Shown here piece by piece: positions 25,359 to 33,357 of a stretch of 38,802 nt of DNA. Numbering within the stretch: position 1 is the stretch's first letter; each line of letters begins with the position of its first letter. The DNA is from Hydrogenophaga sp. (GTDB taxonomy: Bacteria > Pseudomonadota > Gammaproteobacteria > Burkholderiales > Burkholderiaceae_C): NCBI RefSeq assembly GCF_018780385.1, contig NZ_JADMJO010000024.1:1-38802 (forward strand), written 5' to 3'. The translations under genes were made by a program, and so were the position numbers. The notes beneath the pieces are model-generated. The model made no database searches and was not told where the DNA came from. It saw only the letters and a list, made by a program, of their open reading frames with translations.

Positions 25359-25414
25359 GGTCTGCGGTGGCGGACGCAGTCTCTTCGATGGGGTTGCCGG
25401 TGAGCGCGCGGTGC
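25359..25414. repeat. Duplicated 3' flank, copy A
   Basis: The 56 bases just downstream of paralogue A match the 55 bases downstream of paralogue B (26910-26964), about 47 of 56 positions by hand with one single-base gap. The duplication unit therefore extended past the stop codon. Confidence 0.7.
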
Positions 25415-26800
25415 TCAGTGCCCGTAACCCGATGGCAGAAAGTTCAGGCGGTTGAAGTCTTTGGCATAGGCGATGACCGCCTGCTTGTCTTCAGGCAACA
25501 AATCGGCGTGATGCAGCAGCAGCGTGTTGAGCAATTCCAGGCAGCTGACCTGGTTGTTGGTCCGCATGCAGTTCAAGGCGGCTTCTCGCAGGGCTGCACT
25601 GCGCAGCTTCACCGCGCCCTGGTAGGTGGACTTGCAGATCAGGGTCATCACGGCGCCGCCCAGCGCGCGCTCGGCCGGCGTCGACGCGACGTATTGGGCC
25701 AACTTTTTCCCCAGTTCCGCGGGGACCCTGAGCGAGAGCAGGAAAGCCTCTGCCGCACCCTGCACGAACTCTTGCGAGAACCAGTAGCGCTGGCGCTGAT
25801 TTCTGCGCACGGGCGCGGGCATCTGGTTGCCGAACGGCCCCAGGGGCGCCATCGAGATCAGCCCATGGTTGCTGTCCAGACCGATGGTCAATGGCGTCAG
25901 ATCCTCCTCCATGTACATCCGGATGCCTGGCACACAAAGCGCTTCCAAGGTGACGTTGCTCATCAGGCACTGGCCCAAGTGGTTGATGAAGTGCTGGTTG
26001 AAGGCAGCGTTGTGCGCATCCCGCACATCCAGGGTCAACCTCGTCAGCTGAATCTGGTTGTTCATGAGCTGGTCCAGCAGCAGGGCTGGGTCGTGCTGTG
26101 ACTGGTACCCACCATCGTCAGGAGACGGGGGAGCCATATGGCTTGCCAGGGACAGATCGGTGATGTGCGGGTTGCGCACGAGAAGCTGGGTGATGGTGGC
26201 GAAATTGAGCAGGCTTTCCCGCACAGCCAGACTCACGCTCTTGAGAGGAGTCCAGGCGGCCAGCGCGGACAGCATCTGGTTCATCGGCGATGCGGCGCCG
26301 GGCATGACGATGGTTTCCTGCCAACGCAGGGCCTGAATGGTCGCCGCCTGACGGGGAAACTCGACATGCTCGTTGGCGAAGGTGCAATCCGAGAAGGTCA
26401 GTGAGGTGAGTGTGCAGGTCGGGTCGGCCAGCGCGGTCTGCAGCAGGGTGCAGCAGGCCGCCGACAGCACGGCCCGTTGCACGGTGAGTTTGTTGAGACA
26501 GGGCACCATGCTGATGTGCTGCAGCAGGTATTCGAGGAGTCCGTCGTGCAGGGGGGCCACTTGGTTCGCCGCATCGATCACGCACAGTGTCAGCGCACGT
26601 CCCTGGGTCATCCAGATGAGTTCGATCAGCAGGGCGGGCTCATTGGCCTGGACGAGCTTGTACGACAGCGTGTCGAACACCGGTGGGGCGGAGTTGTCGA
26701 GGAAGGCCACCACTTCAAGATCGTTCATTGGAGGCTGGTGGTGCAGGATGAGTGAGCGGCGGTGGGGTGTGGCCAGGATGGAGTCGTTGGAGCGTTTCAT
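25415..26800 (-). CDS. Tandem leucine-rich protein A (461 residues)
   Basis: I do not recognise a named family. It is one of three gap-free paralogues in a row, 461 residues each. The N-terminus opens MKRSN and has RRSLILHH and VVAFLDN before residue 36, with no signal peptide. From about 95 to 320 leucine-rich strands and helices alternate, as in LTSLTFSDCTF, LKSVSLAV and LTRLTLDVRDAHNAAFNQHF, suggesting an LRR or ribonuclease-inhibitor-like fold. Conserved VRRN...QRYWF at 331-341 leads to a helical C-terminus with ICKST at 388-392, LREAA at 404-408, and the end NRLNFLPSGYGH. Against paralogue C it has 40 identities in the first 60 residues. AGGA lies about 8 bases before the ATG. It is last in transcription order, 164 bases after B. 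Confidence 0.82.
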   Translation of the reverse strand: MKRSNDSILATPHRRSLILHHQPPMNDLEVVAFLDNSAPPVFDTLSYKLVQANEPALLIELIWMTQGRALTLCVIDAANQVAPLHDGLLEYLLQHISMVPCLNKLTVQRAVLSAACCTLLQTALADPTCTLTSLTFSDCTFANEHVEFPRQAATIQALRWQETIVMPGAASPMNQMLSALAAWTPLKSVSLAVRESLLNFATITQLLVRNPHITDLSLASHMAPPSPDDGGYQSQHDPALLLDQLMNNQIQLTRLTLDVRDAHNAAFNQHFINHLGQCLMSNVTLEALCVPGIRMYMEEDLTPLTIGLDSNHGLISMAPLGPFGNQMPAPVRRNQRQRYWFSQEFVQGAAEAFLLSLRVPAELGKKLAQYVASTPAERALGGAVMTLICKSTYQGAVKLRSAALREAALNCMRTNNQVSCLELLNTLLLHHADLLPEDKQAVIAYAKDFNRLNFLPSGYGH

Positions 26801-26909
26801 GGGGGTTCCTAGGAGCGGAGTTGCTCGGAGCTGCTTGGAGTGGTCGGACCGGCGGCGTGGTTCCACGGCTGGGCGATCGCGCCCCAGGTGGCCACCGCAG
26901 CCGGCCGCC

Positions 26910-26964
26910 GGTTTGCGGTGGCGGGCGCAGGCGCTTGGATGGATGGCCGGTGAGGGCGCGGTGC
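26910..26964. repeat. Duplicated 3' flank, copy B
   Basis: Partner of the copy at 25359-25414. It lies between paralogue B's stop and the upstream region of paralogue A. The gap 26801-26964 also carries several GGAG-containing short repeats near its left end (26812-26848). Confidence 0.7.
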
Positions 26965-28350
26965 TCAGTGTCCGTAGCCGGGCGGCAGGAAGTTCAGTCG
27001 GTTGCGCCTGTGGGCGTACTCGATGACCTGTCGCTTGTCGTCGGGCAGAAAATTCAGTTGGGGGTGTTGCAGCAGCGCGTTGAGCAGTTCCAGGCAACGC
27101 GGCCGCTCGTTGGTCCGGATGTAGATCAGGGCGGCTTCCCTGAGGCCCGCACTGCGCAGCTTCACCGCGCTCTGGTGGGTGGACTTGCAGACCAGCGCCA
27201 TCAAGGCGCCGCTGTAGGCGCGTTCGGCCGGCGTGGGTGCCAGGTGCTGGGCCACCATGGCTTTGAGGTCCGTGGGCAGCACGGTCAGGCGCAGGAAAGC
27301 CTCGGCCGCGCCGAGCACGAAGTCTTGCGTGAACCACCAGCGCTGGCGCTGGTTCCTGCGCACGGTGGGTGGCACCTGGTCGTTGAAAGCTTCCAGCGGC
27401 CCCAGTGCGATCAGCGAGTGGTTGATGTTCAGGCTGGCGTTGAACTGGTCCTGGGTCGCTTGCGCGCACATCTGGATGCCGGGCACCTCCAGCGACTCCA
27501 GCGTGGTGTTGGCCGCCAGGCACTGGCTCAGGCACTGCAGGAAGTGCTGGTTGAACGCGTCGTTGTGCGCATCCATCACATGCAGGGTCAGGCGCTTCAG
27601 GGGGGCCTGGTCGTTCCGGAGCAGGTTCAGCAACAGGGCCGGGTCCTGCTGGGGTTGGTACGCAGGATCGCCCGGTGCCGCGGGCGCGGTGTGGCACATC
27701 AGGTACAGGAGGTTGATCCTCGGGTTGTGCACGAGCAGCTGGGTGATCACGGCGAAATTGAGCGGCTCTTCCCGTTTGACCAGCCGCAAGATGTCCAGCC
27801 CGCTCCAACCGGGCAGGGCGCTCAGCATCTGGTCCATCGGCGCTGCGGCGCCGTGCACCACGGTCTCGATCCATTCGAGCGTGTGGATGGTCGTGGCGTG
27901 CAGGGGAAACTGCACCTGCGCGTTGGCAAAGCTGCAGTTCATGAAGGTCAACGAGCTGAGGGTGCAGGTGGGGTCTGCCAGCGCGGTCTGCAACAGGGCG
28001 CAGCAGGCGGGCGACAGCACGGCCATCTGCACCGTGAGCGAGGTGATGCAGGGCACCTGATCGATGTTCTGCAACAGGTACTCGAGCATGCCGTCGGGCA
28101 GGGCAACCGTGGCTTCCAGGATGTCGCTGCTGCGCAGTGACACCGCGTTGCGCTGGGTCACCCAGATGAGTTCGAGCATCAGCGCAGGCTCGTTGGCCTG
28201 GATGAGTTGGCCCATCAGCCCTTCATAGAAAGGCTTGCGTGTGTTGTCCAGGAAGGCCACCACATCCGGATCGTTCAGCAGCTCGTGGTGGTGCAGGATG
28301 AGCGAGCGGCGCTTGGGGTTGGCGACGATGGAGGCGTTGGAGCGTTTCAT
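26965..28350 (-). CDS. Tandem leucine-rich protein B (461 residues)
   Basis: This is the middle paralogue of the triplet. It keeps the framework: MKRSN start, RRSLILHH, LLNDPDVVAFLDN, DPTCTL at 126-131, LPGW near 180, NPRI, QDPALLL, VPGIQM, VRRNQRQRWWF at 331-341, CKSTHQSAV at 389-397, REAA, and the end NRLNFLPPGYGH. It differs more in the middle, for example RSSDILEATV at 73-82. In the first 60 residues 37 are identical to A. A Leu-rich repeat-like pattern covers about 100-320. Upstream is CCGGAAA as a likely ribosome site, 30 bases from C's stop, so C and B are surely co-transcribed. No transmembrane or signal sequence is seen. Confidence 0.82.
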   Translation of the reverse strand: MKRSNASIVANPKRRSLILHHHELLNDPDVVAFLDNTRKPFYEGLMGQLIQANEPALMLELIWVTQRNAVSLRSSDILEATVALPDGMLEYLLQNIDQVPCITSLTVQMAVLSPACCALLQTALADPTCTLSSLTFMNCSFANAQVQFPLHATTIHTLEWIETVVHGAAAPMDQMLSALPGWSGLDILRLVKREEPLNFAVITQLLVHNPRINLLYLMCHTAPAAPGDPAYQPQQDPALLLNLLRNDQAPLKRLTLHVMDAHNDAFNQHFLQCLSQCLAANTTLESLEVPGIQMCAQATQDQFNASLNINHSLIALGPLEAFNDQVPPTVRRNQRQRWWFTQDFVLGAAEAFLRLTVLPTDLKAMVAQHLAPTPAERAYSGALMALVCKSTHQSAVKLRSAGLREAALIYIRTNERPRCLELLNALLQHPQLNFLPDDKRQVIEYAHRRNRLNFLPPGYGH

Positions 28351-28380
28351 GCGAGTTTCCGGTGGTTCAATCAGGGCTGC

Positions 28381-29766
28381 TCAGTGCGCGTAGCCGGGCG
28401 GCAGGAAGTCCAGCCGGTTGTAATGCTTGGCGTACTCCACCAACTCCTGCTTGTCCGCGGGCAGCAAATCCATCTTGTGCTGCACCAGTGCGCCGAGCAG
28501 CAGCCGGCAGCGGGTGGAGTCGTTGCTGTGGATGTAGGTCTTGGCGGCTTCCCTCAGGCCCGCACTGCGCATGTTCACCGCGCTCTCGTGGGTGGACTTG
28601 CAGATCAGGCTCATCAAGGCGCCGCCCAGCGCACTCTCGGCCGGCGTGGGCGCAAGGTATTGAGCCATCTGTTTGCCGATCTCTGCGGGCACCTGGAACA
28701 GGCGCAAAAAGGCCTCTGCTGCGCCCAGCACGAATCCGGATGTGAACCAGTAGCGCTGTTGATCGTTTCTGCGCACAGGCGGCGGCATCTGATTGCCGAA
28801 TGGACCCAGCGGCCACAGAGAAATCAGCCCGTGGTTGCTGTCCAGGCTGGTGCGAAACTGCATCACAGCCGCCGGCGTGCACATCTGGATGCCCGGCACC
28901 CGGAGCCACTCCAGCGTGACGTTGCTCATCAGGCACTGACCCAGGCGCTGGATGAAGTGCTGGTTGAAGGCTGCGTTCCTCCCATCCCGCACGTCAACCT
29001 CCAGCTTCGTCAGGCGGACCTGGTTGTTCATCAGCGAATCCAGCAGCAGGGCCGGGTCCTGCTGGGGTTGATAGGCAGGATCGCCTGGAGGCAGGGGCGC
29101 AATTTCGCACTCCAGCGACAGGTCGATGACATTCGGGTTGTGCACGAGCATCTGGGTGATCGTGGCGAAGTTGAGCTGGTTTTCCTGCACGAAAAGGCTC
29201 ACGCTTTTGAGCTGGTGCCAGCCGGGCAGTGCAGACAGCATCTGGTCCATCGGCGACAGGGCGCCGGGCATGGCGAGGTTCTGATACCAATGGAGCGACT
29301 GGACCGTGGCCGCCTGGAGAGGAAACTGGACGTGCGCATCAGCAAAGCTGCAATCCAGGAATCTGAGTGCGGTGAGCGTGCAGGTCGGGTCGGCCAACAC
29401 CGTCTGCATCAGGGTGCACGAGGCCGTTGAGAGCACCTCCCGCTGAACGATGAACAGATGGACACAAGGTATCTGGTCCATGTGCTGCAGCAGGTAATCC
29501 AGCAGGCCGTCGGGCAGAGGGACCGCCTGGTAACGCTCATTGAACATGCACAGTGACAAGGTGTTGCTCTGTGTCGTCCAGACGAGTTCGATCAGCAGTT
29601 CCGGCTCGTTGGCATTGATGAGTTTTTTCACCAGTGTGCCGAACATGGGCGCGGCCGTGTTGTCAAGAAAGGCCACCACCTCCGGATCGTTCAGCAGAGC
29701 GTGGTTGTGCCTGATCAGCGAGCGGCGGTTGGGCGTGGCAACAATGGCGGCGTTGGAACGTTTCAT
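28381..29766 (-). CDS. Tandem leucine-rich protein C (461 residues)
   Basis: First gene of the triplet in transcription order. It shares the framework: MKRSNAAIVATPNRRSL, VVAFLDN at 30-36, ANEPELLIELVW at 52-63, DPTCTL at 126-131, LTKLEVDVRDGRNAAFNQHF at 252-271, VRRNDQQRYWF at 331-341, CKSTHESAV at 389-397, and the end DFLPPGYAH. The last residues Gly-Tyr-(Gly or Ala)-His are conserved in all three. The region before the ATG (CCACCTGAAAGTCTCC) is similar to that before B, so promoter-proximal sequence was also duplicated. Cysteines are frequent (Cys73, 101, 117, 129, 139 and others) for a protein without an export signal. It is 75 bases from the YihY gene, in the same direction. Confidence 0.82.
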   Translation of the reverse strand: MKRSNAAIVATPNRRSLIRHNHALLNDPEVVAFLDNTAAPMFGTLVKKLINANEPELLIELVWTTQSNTLSLCMFNERYQAVPLPDGLLDYLLQHMDQIPCVHLFIVQREVLSTASCTLMQTVLADPTCTLTALRFLDCSFADAHVQFPLQAATVQSLHWYQNLAMPGALSPMDQMLSALPGWHQLKSVSLFVQENQLNFATITQMLVHNPNVIDLSLECEIAPLPPGDPAYQPQQDPALLLDSLMNNQVRLTKLEVDVRDGRNAAFNQHFIQRLGQCLMSNVTLEWLRVPGIQMCTPAAVMQFRTSLDSNHGLISLWPLGPFGNQMPPPVRRNDQQRYWFTSGFVLGAAEAFLRLFQVPAEIGKQMAQYLAPTPAESALGGALMSLICKSTHESAVNMRSAGLREAAKTYIHSNDSTRCRLLLGALVQHKMDLLPADKQELVEYAKHYNRLDFLPPGYAH

Positions 29767-29826
29767 GGAGACTTTCAGGTGGTGGATGGCACCCGTGAGT
29801 CACTCCAACGCAGAACAGGTTGCGCT

Positions 29827-29859
29827 CCCCCGCGATCGACACTAGGGCGTGAGCGGGGG
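29827..29859. other. Hairpin around the YihY stop codon
   Basis: CCCCCGC (29827-29833) pairs with GCGGGGG (29853-29859) around the YihY stop at 29842-29844. There is no T-run. It may weaken read-through into the paralogue triplet. Confidence 0.4.
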
Positions 29860-30717
29860 TGGGTGCTTCCACCCCTTGAGCGAGCCATGCTGGTGGGCGT
29901 ACACGCTGGTGAATTCGGCACCCAGCAGGAACACCTGGGCCGAGTAATACACCCACAACAGCAGCACCACGATGGACGCTGCCGCGCCGAACACCGAGGC
30001 CACACCGCTGCGCCCGATGTACTGGCCGATCAGCTCCTTGCCCACGGTGAACAGCAACGCGGTGATGGCCGCGCCCATCCACACGTCGCGCCAGGCCACG
30101 GGCACCCGCGGCATCCACTTGTAGATCATGGCGAACACGGTGGTGACGAACAGGTAGCTCAACCCGAAGTTGATCGCGTCGGCGATGAGCGCCAGTTCAC
30201 CGAACCACGGCGCCCACCATTTGCCCAGCGCCGCCATGGCCGCGCTCAGCACGAGGGAGACCATGAGCAGGAAGCCGATGCCCAGCACCATGGTGGCGGA
30301 GAGCAGGCGCACGCGCAGAAAGCGAAGCACGCCGCCGCCCTCGGGGTGCGGGGGCGCGCGCCAGATGCGGTCCATCGCGTCCTGCAGTTCGGCAAACACG
30401 GTGGTCGCCCCGGCCACCACCACCGCCACGCCCACCACCATGCCCCACACGCCCGCTCGCGGGCGGTTCAGGCCTTGCAGCAGCGAGTCCACCGCCACCG
30501 CGCTGTCGGTGCCCACCAGCTGGGTCAGCTGCGCCAGGATTTCGCCACGCGCTGCCGGCTCGCCAAACAACAGGCCGGCCACCGAGATCACGATCAGCAG
30601 CAGCGGAGCGATGGAGAACAGCGTGTAGAACGCGAGCGCTGCGCCCATGCTGGGCGCATAGTCGTCCAGCCAGGCGTTCACGGTGTCGCGGATCAGGTCC
30701 CGGGCGGTGTTCAGCAT
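29842..30717 (-). CDS. YihY/BrkB family inner-membrane protein
   Basis: Membrane protein of 291 residues, usual for the family. It has about six hydrophobic segments: AALAFYTLFSIAPLLLIVIS near 30, GMVVGVAVVVAGATTVFAE near 95, VLGIGFLLMVSLVLSAAMA near 145, a pair in the next 60 residues, and SIVVLLLWVYYSAQVFLLGAEF near the C-terminus. The family hallmarks AFYTLFSIAPLL and YYSAQVFLLGAEF are present. It was once called ribonuclease BN in error; the role is still open, with envelope or transport functions proposed. I chose the start at 30717 because the family begins near there; an in-frame ATG at 30792 adds 25 residues and cannot be excluded, as neither has a strong ribosome site. Confidence 0.88.
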   Translation of the reverse strand: MLNTARDLIRDTVNAWLDDYAPSMGAALAFYTLFSIAPLLLIVISVAGLLFGEPAARGEILAQLTQLVGTDSAVAVDSLLQGLNRPRAGVWGMVVGVAVVVAGATTVFAELQDAMDRIWRAPPHPEGGGVLRFLRVRLLSATMVLGIGFLLMVSLVLSAAMAALGKWWAPWFGELALIADAINFGLSYLFVTTVFAMIYKWMPRVPVAWRDVWMGAAITALLFTVGKELIGQYIGRSGVASVFGAAASIVVLLLWVYYSAQVFLLGAEFTSVYAHQHGSLKGWKHPPPLTP

Positions 30718-30832
30718 GGCGTCGAATGGGGGGAGAAGTTCATCCGGAGCATTCTGGTGGTCGATCGATCCTGGAGATGTTCGCTGGCGCACGGTTGAGC
30801 GGGTGGGGTACGGAAAATTCCGAAAAGAAGAC

Positions 30833-30859
30833 TCAAGTCCGCCTCAAGACCGCCGATAG
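30833..30859 (+). promoter_or_regulatory. Sigma-28 (FliA) promoter of the unknown plus-strand gene
   Basis: TCAAGTCC (30833-30840), exactly 11 bases, then GCCGATAG (30852-30859). The E. coli sigma-28 consensus is TAAAGTTT-N11-GCCGATAA, so the -10 matches 7 of 8, and TCAAG repeats the -35 seen before cheY. Transcription would start about 48 bases before the ATG at 30914. Confidence 0.75.
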
Positions 30860-30913
30860 AGAGCCAAGAACACCGGGCATGTTTGCGCTCGGTGGCCACC
30901 CGAAGGGTCCGCC

Positions 30914-31609
30914 ATGATCAACATTTCCACCTCCAGCCCCGTGTCCTGGTCGACGCCGCCGTCCGCCGCCGTGGCGCCGGTCACGGCCACACCGGCGGTC
31001 AAGCCCGTGCAGGCCGGTGGGCGTGAGGCGCAGGCCGACGTGGAGTCCCGACGCGAAGCCCGACGACCGCTGGCCCGGGTGGATGACGAGCCGAGCCCGA
31101 CCACCCCCCTGCTGCCCCGGCCAGCCGCGACCGATCCCCCCAGCCAGGTCGCGGCCCAGGCCCTGCAACAAGCCGTCGCGCAGCGCGCGGAGCAGGCGCT
31201 GAAAAAGGCAGAAGCCGACAAGGCGAGCCACAGCAGAGCCATGGACCGGTTGCAGGAAGTGCTCTCCAACATGTGGGCGGCCAGTGCCGCGGTGGTGGAG
31301 CAGGCACTGGGTGTCGAACCGAAGGGCGAGGCGCTGCCCGGCAACCAGAGCGACACCGCGCCCGACCTCTCGGCCGTGGCCGCCTCCACCCTGTCACGCC
31401 GCCTGTTGCCGCAGCCAGGCGCTGCGCGCGACGCAGAGGCTGCCCCCGATGGCATGCGTTGGCCGGTGATGCCCGGCGACCCCGAAGAGGCCGCTGCACT
31501 GGACACGCCGCCCGAGGTGCCCGGTGGTGAAGTGATTGCCTACGACGAGCACGGCAACAGCAGCACGGCGCCGCTGGAAGCCGGCACCATCATCAGCGAG
31601 CGGGTCTGA
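30914..31609 (+). CDS. Hypothetical flagellar-regulon protein
   Basis: Protein of 231 residues that I do not recognise. It is low in complexity: residues 1-75 are rich in Ala, Pro, Ser and Thr; about 76-125 form a likely coiled coil (QVAAQALQQAVAQRAEQALKK), continuing to LQEVLSNMWAASAAVVEQAL; the rest is acidic and Pro-rich and ends AGTIISERV. There is no signal peptide or membrane helix. AAGGG lies before the ATG. A good sigma-28 promoter upstream and the chemotaxis genes on the other side point to a flagellar or chemotaxis role, perhaps a structural or regulatory accessory. It is convergent with the Hpt gene, 21 bases apart. Confidence 0.8.
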   Translation: MINISTSSPVSWSTPPSAAVAPVTATPAVKPVQAGGREAQADVESRREARRPLARVDDEPSPTTPLLPRPAATDPPSQVAAQALQQAVAQRAEQALKKAEADKASHSRAMDRLQEVLSNMWAASAAVVEQALGVEPKGEALPGNQSDTAPDLSAVAASTLSRRLLPQPGAARDAEAAPDGMRWPVMPGDPEEAAALDTPPEVPGGEVIAYDEHGNSSTAPLEAGTIISERV

Positions 31610-31630
31610 CGGACGGGAGGCTGTTGCGAC

Positions 31631-32221
31631 TCAAACGGCCAGGGCGGGCGAATACCGCGGCAGGGCTTGCTGCGTGCGGGTCATGTCGACCAGCAACTGG
31701 TTGCCCAGTTCACGGCGCAGCACGGGGTTGTCCTCCTGGGCCAGGCGTTCGATCTGGGCCGATGTGCGCACCAGTGCCCGAAAGCCGAGCAACGTCGCAG
31801 AGCCCTTGAGCTTGTGCGCGTCTTGGGCGATCTGCGCCGGATCACCTGCAGCCAGGGACGCGACCAGCACATGCACGCGGCCTTCGGGTGGGTCAAACAA
31901 CGTGTCCAACAATTCATCCAGGGTGGCGGGCGGCATCATCGAGACGATCTCGCTGTACGACTCCGTGTCGATCAGGCTGGCCGCGCTGGCTTTCGGTGCG
32001 TCCGGCGGGTGCATCGCGTCGGCGGGCTCAAGGTCTTGCAGCGGGGTGTGGAACACGCTCTTGACCAGATCGGCGGCTTCAGCTGGATCTCCGGCCGCTG
32101 CAAGCTCGTGGAGGGTGCGTTGGAGTTCGTCGATCAACGCCGCCTGGCGACGCAGGAGCAGCACCACCCACACCACGAGAACCGACACCGCGATCAGCAG
32201 CGCGACAGTGGGTTGGTGCAC
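31631..32221 (-). CDS. Membrane-anchored Hpt (histidine phosphotransfer) protein
   Basis: Protein of 196 residues with a GTG start at 32221. One membrane helix (about residues 4-23, TVALLIAVSVLVVWVVLLL) is followed by Arg-Arg, so the bulk is cytoplasmic. A variable linker leads to an Hpt domain at about 100-185 with the phosphoacceptor His136 in AHKLKGSATLLG. I chose GTG because GAGAGA lies before it and it gives a clean membrane anchor; upstream the frame overlaps cheB and looks like a shadow. It follows cheB by 31 bases and is last in the chemotaxis operon. Hpt proteins pass phosphate between receivers. A separate membrane-tethered one beside cheB is unusual. Confidence 0.78.
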   Translation of the reverse strand: MHQPTVALLIAVSVLVVWVVLLLRRQAALIDELQRTLHELAAAGDPAEAADLVKSVFHTPLQDLEPADAMHPPDAPKASAASLIDTESYSEIVSMMPPATLDELLDTLFDPPEGRVHVLVASLAAGDPAQIAQDAHKLKGSATLLGFRALVRTSAQIERLAQEDNPVLRRELGNQLLVDMTRTQQALPRYSPALAV

Positions 32222-32252
32222 GGGAGATCTCTCGTCCAGACCGGGTTGGTCG

Positions 32253-33344
32253 TCAGATGCGGTGCCGCACACCCGCCGGCGCGCTGGCCAGGCGGGCGAG
32301 CACGGCCGCTGCGATCTGCGAGAGCGGCAGCACCTCGTGCGCCGCGCCATATTGAATGGCCATGCGGGGCATGCCGAAGACAACGCAACTGGCTTCATCC
32401 TGCACGTAGTTGTAGCTGCCGGCGTCTTTCATCTCGCGCATGGCCTGTGCGCCGTCGGCGCCCATGCCGGTGAGCATGATGCCCAGCGCGTTCGGGCCGA
32501 GCACGCGCGCGGCCGACTTGAACAGCACCTCCACCGAAGGGCGGTGGCGGTTGACGGGTTCGGTGTCTTCCACCACGGCCACGTAGTTGGAGCCGCTGCG
32601 GTCGATGCGCAGGTGGTGCCCCCCGGGGGCGATGTAGGCATGGCCGGGCAGGATGCGCTGGCCGTGCTGGGCTTCCTGCACGCGAATGCGGCACAGTGTG
32701 TTGAGCCGGTTGGCAAAGCTGGTGGTGAAGCCTGGCGGCATGTGCTGGGTGATCACGATGGCCGGCGCGTCGGCCGGCATGGGCATGAGCACTTCGCGGA
32801 TGGCTTCGGTGCCACCGGTGGAGGCGCCAATGCAGATGATCTTTTCGGTGGACACGCGTGGCAGCGCGGCGCGCGGCGGCTCGGCCGCACCGCCGCCGGC
32901 GGGGACCGCGCCGGCGGCGGGCGCGGGCGGCAGTCGCTTGACGTGGGCCGAGGCCGCCACGCGGATCTTGTCCACGATGTCGCCGGCCAGCTCCTGCAAA
33001 CCACTGCTCACGCCGATGCGCGGCTTGGCCACAAAGTCCACGGCGCCCATTTCCAACGCGCGCAGCGTGGTCTCGGCGCCCTGTTCGGTCAGGGTGGAGA
33101 CCATCACCACCGGCATCGGCCGCAGGCGCATCAGGCGCGAGAGAAACTCCAGCCCGTCCATGCGCGGCATCTCCACGTCCAGCGTGATCACGTCCGGGTT
33201 GAGTTCACGGATCATCTCGCGCGCCACCAGCGGATCGGCCGCGGCGCCCACGCAGGTCATGTCGGCCTGGCGGTTGATGATTTCGGTGAGCAGGCTGCGC
33301 ACCAGGGCGGAATCGTCCACCACCACCACTTTGATTTTTGCCAT
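32253..33344 (-). CDS. cheB: Chemotaxis methylesterase/deamidase CheB
   Basis: Receiver-regulated enzyme of 363 residues that demethylates or deamidates chemoreceptor glutamates and glutamines. The N-terminal receiver has Asp10 and Asp11 ([10 protein letters not shown]), phosphoacceptor Asp56 (ITLDVEMP) and Lys107. A Pro-Ala-Gly rich linker runs from about 137 to 163. The esterase domain shows the triad Ser175 in [10 protein letters not shown], His201 in TQHMPPGF, and Asp297 in TGMGADGA. The start at 33344 (MAKIKVV) has AAGGGAAAA upstream and lies 13 bases after the cheD stop. All catalytic residues are intact. The normal partner CheR is two genes upstream. Confidence 0.96.
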   Translation of the reverse strand: MAKIKVVVVDDSALVRSLLTEIINRQADMTCVGAAADPLVAREMIRELNPDVITLDVEMPRMDGLEFLSRLMRLRPMPVVMVSTLTEQGAETTLRALEMGAVDFVAKPRIGVSSGLQELAGDIVDKIRVAASAHVKRLPPAPAAGAVPAGGGAAEPPRAALPRVSTEKIICIGASTGGTEAIREVLMPMPADAPAIVITQHMPPGFTTSFANRLNTLCRIRVQEAQHGQRILPGHAYIAPGGHHLRIDRSGSNYVAVVEDTEPVNRHRPSVEVLFKSAARVLGPNALGIMLTGMGADGAQAMREMKDAGSYNYVQDEASCVVFGMPRMAIQYGAAHEVLPLSQIAAAVLARLASAPAGVRHRI

Positions 33345-33357
33345 GTCTTGTTTTCCC

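Noticed and set aside
26801..27874. N-terminal extension of paralogue A into paralogue B
   Set aside because: All three paralogues start with MKRSN and have equal length; the extension is only an open shadow frame across B.
25415..29766. Type III effector or GALA-type LRR interpretation of the triplet
   Set aside because: No secretion system genes, no F-box and no clear 24-residue LRR register are visible, so the claim would go beyond the sequence.
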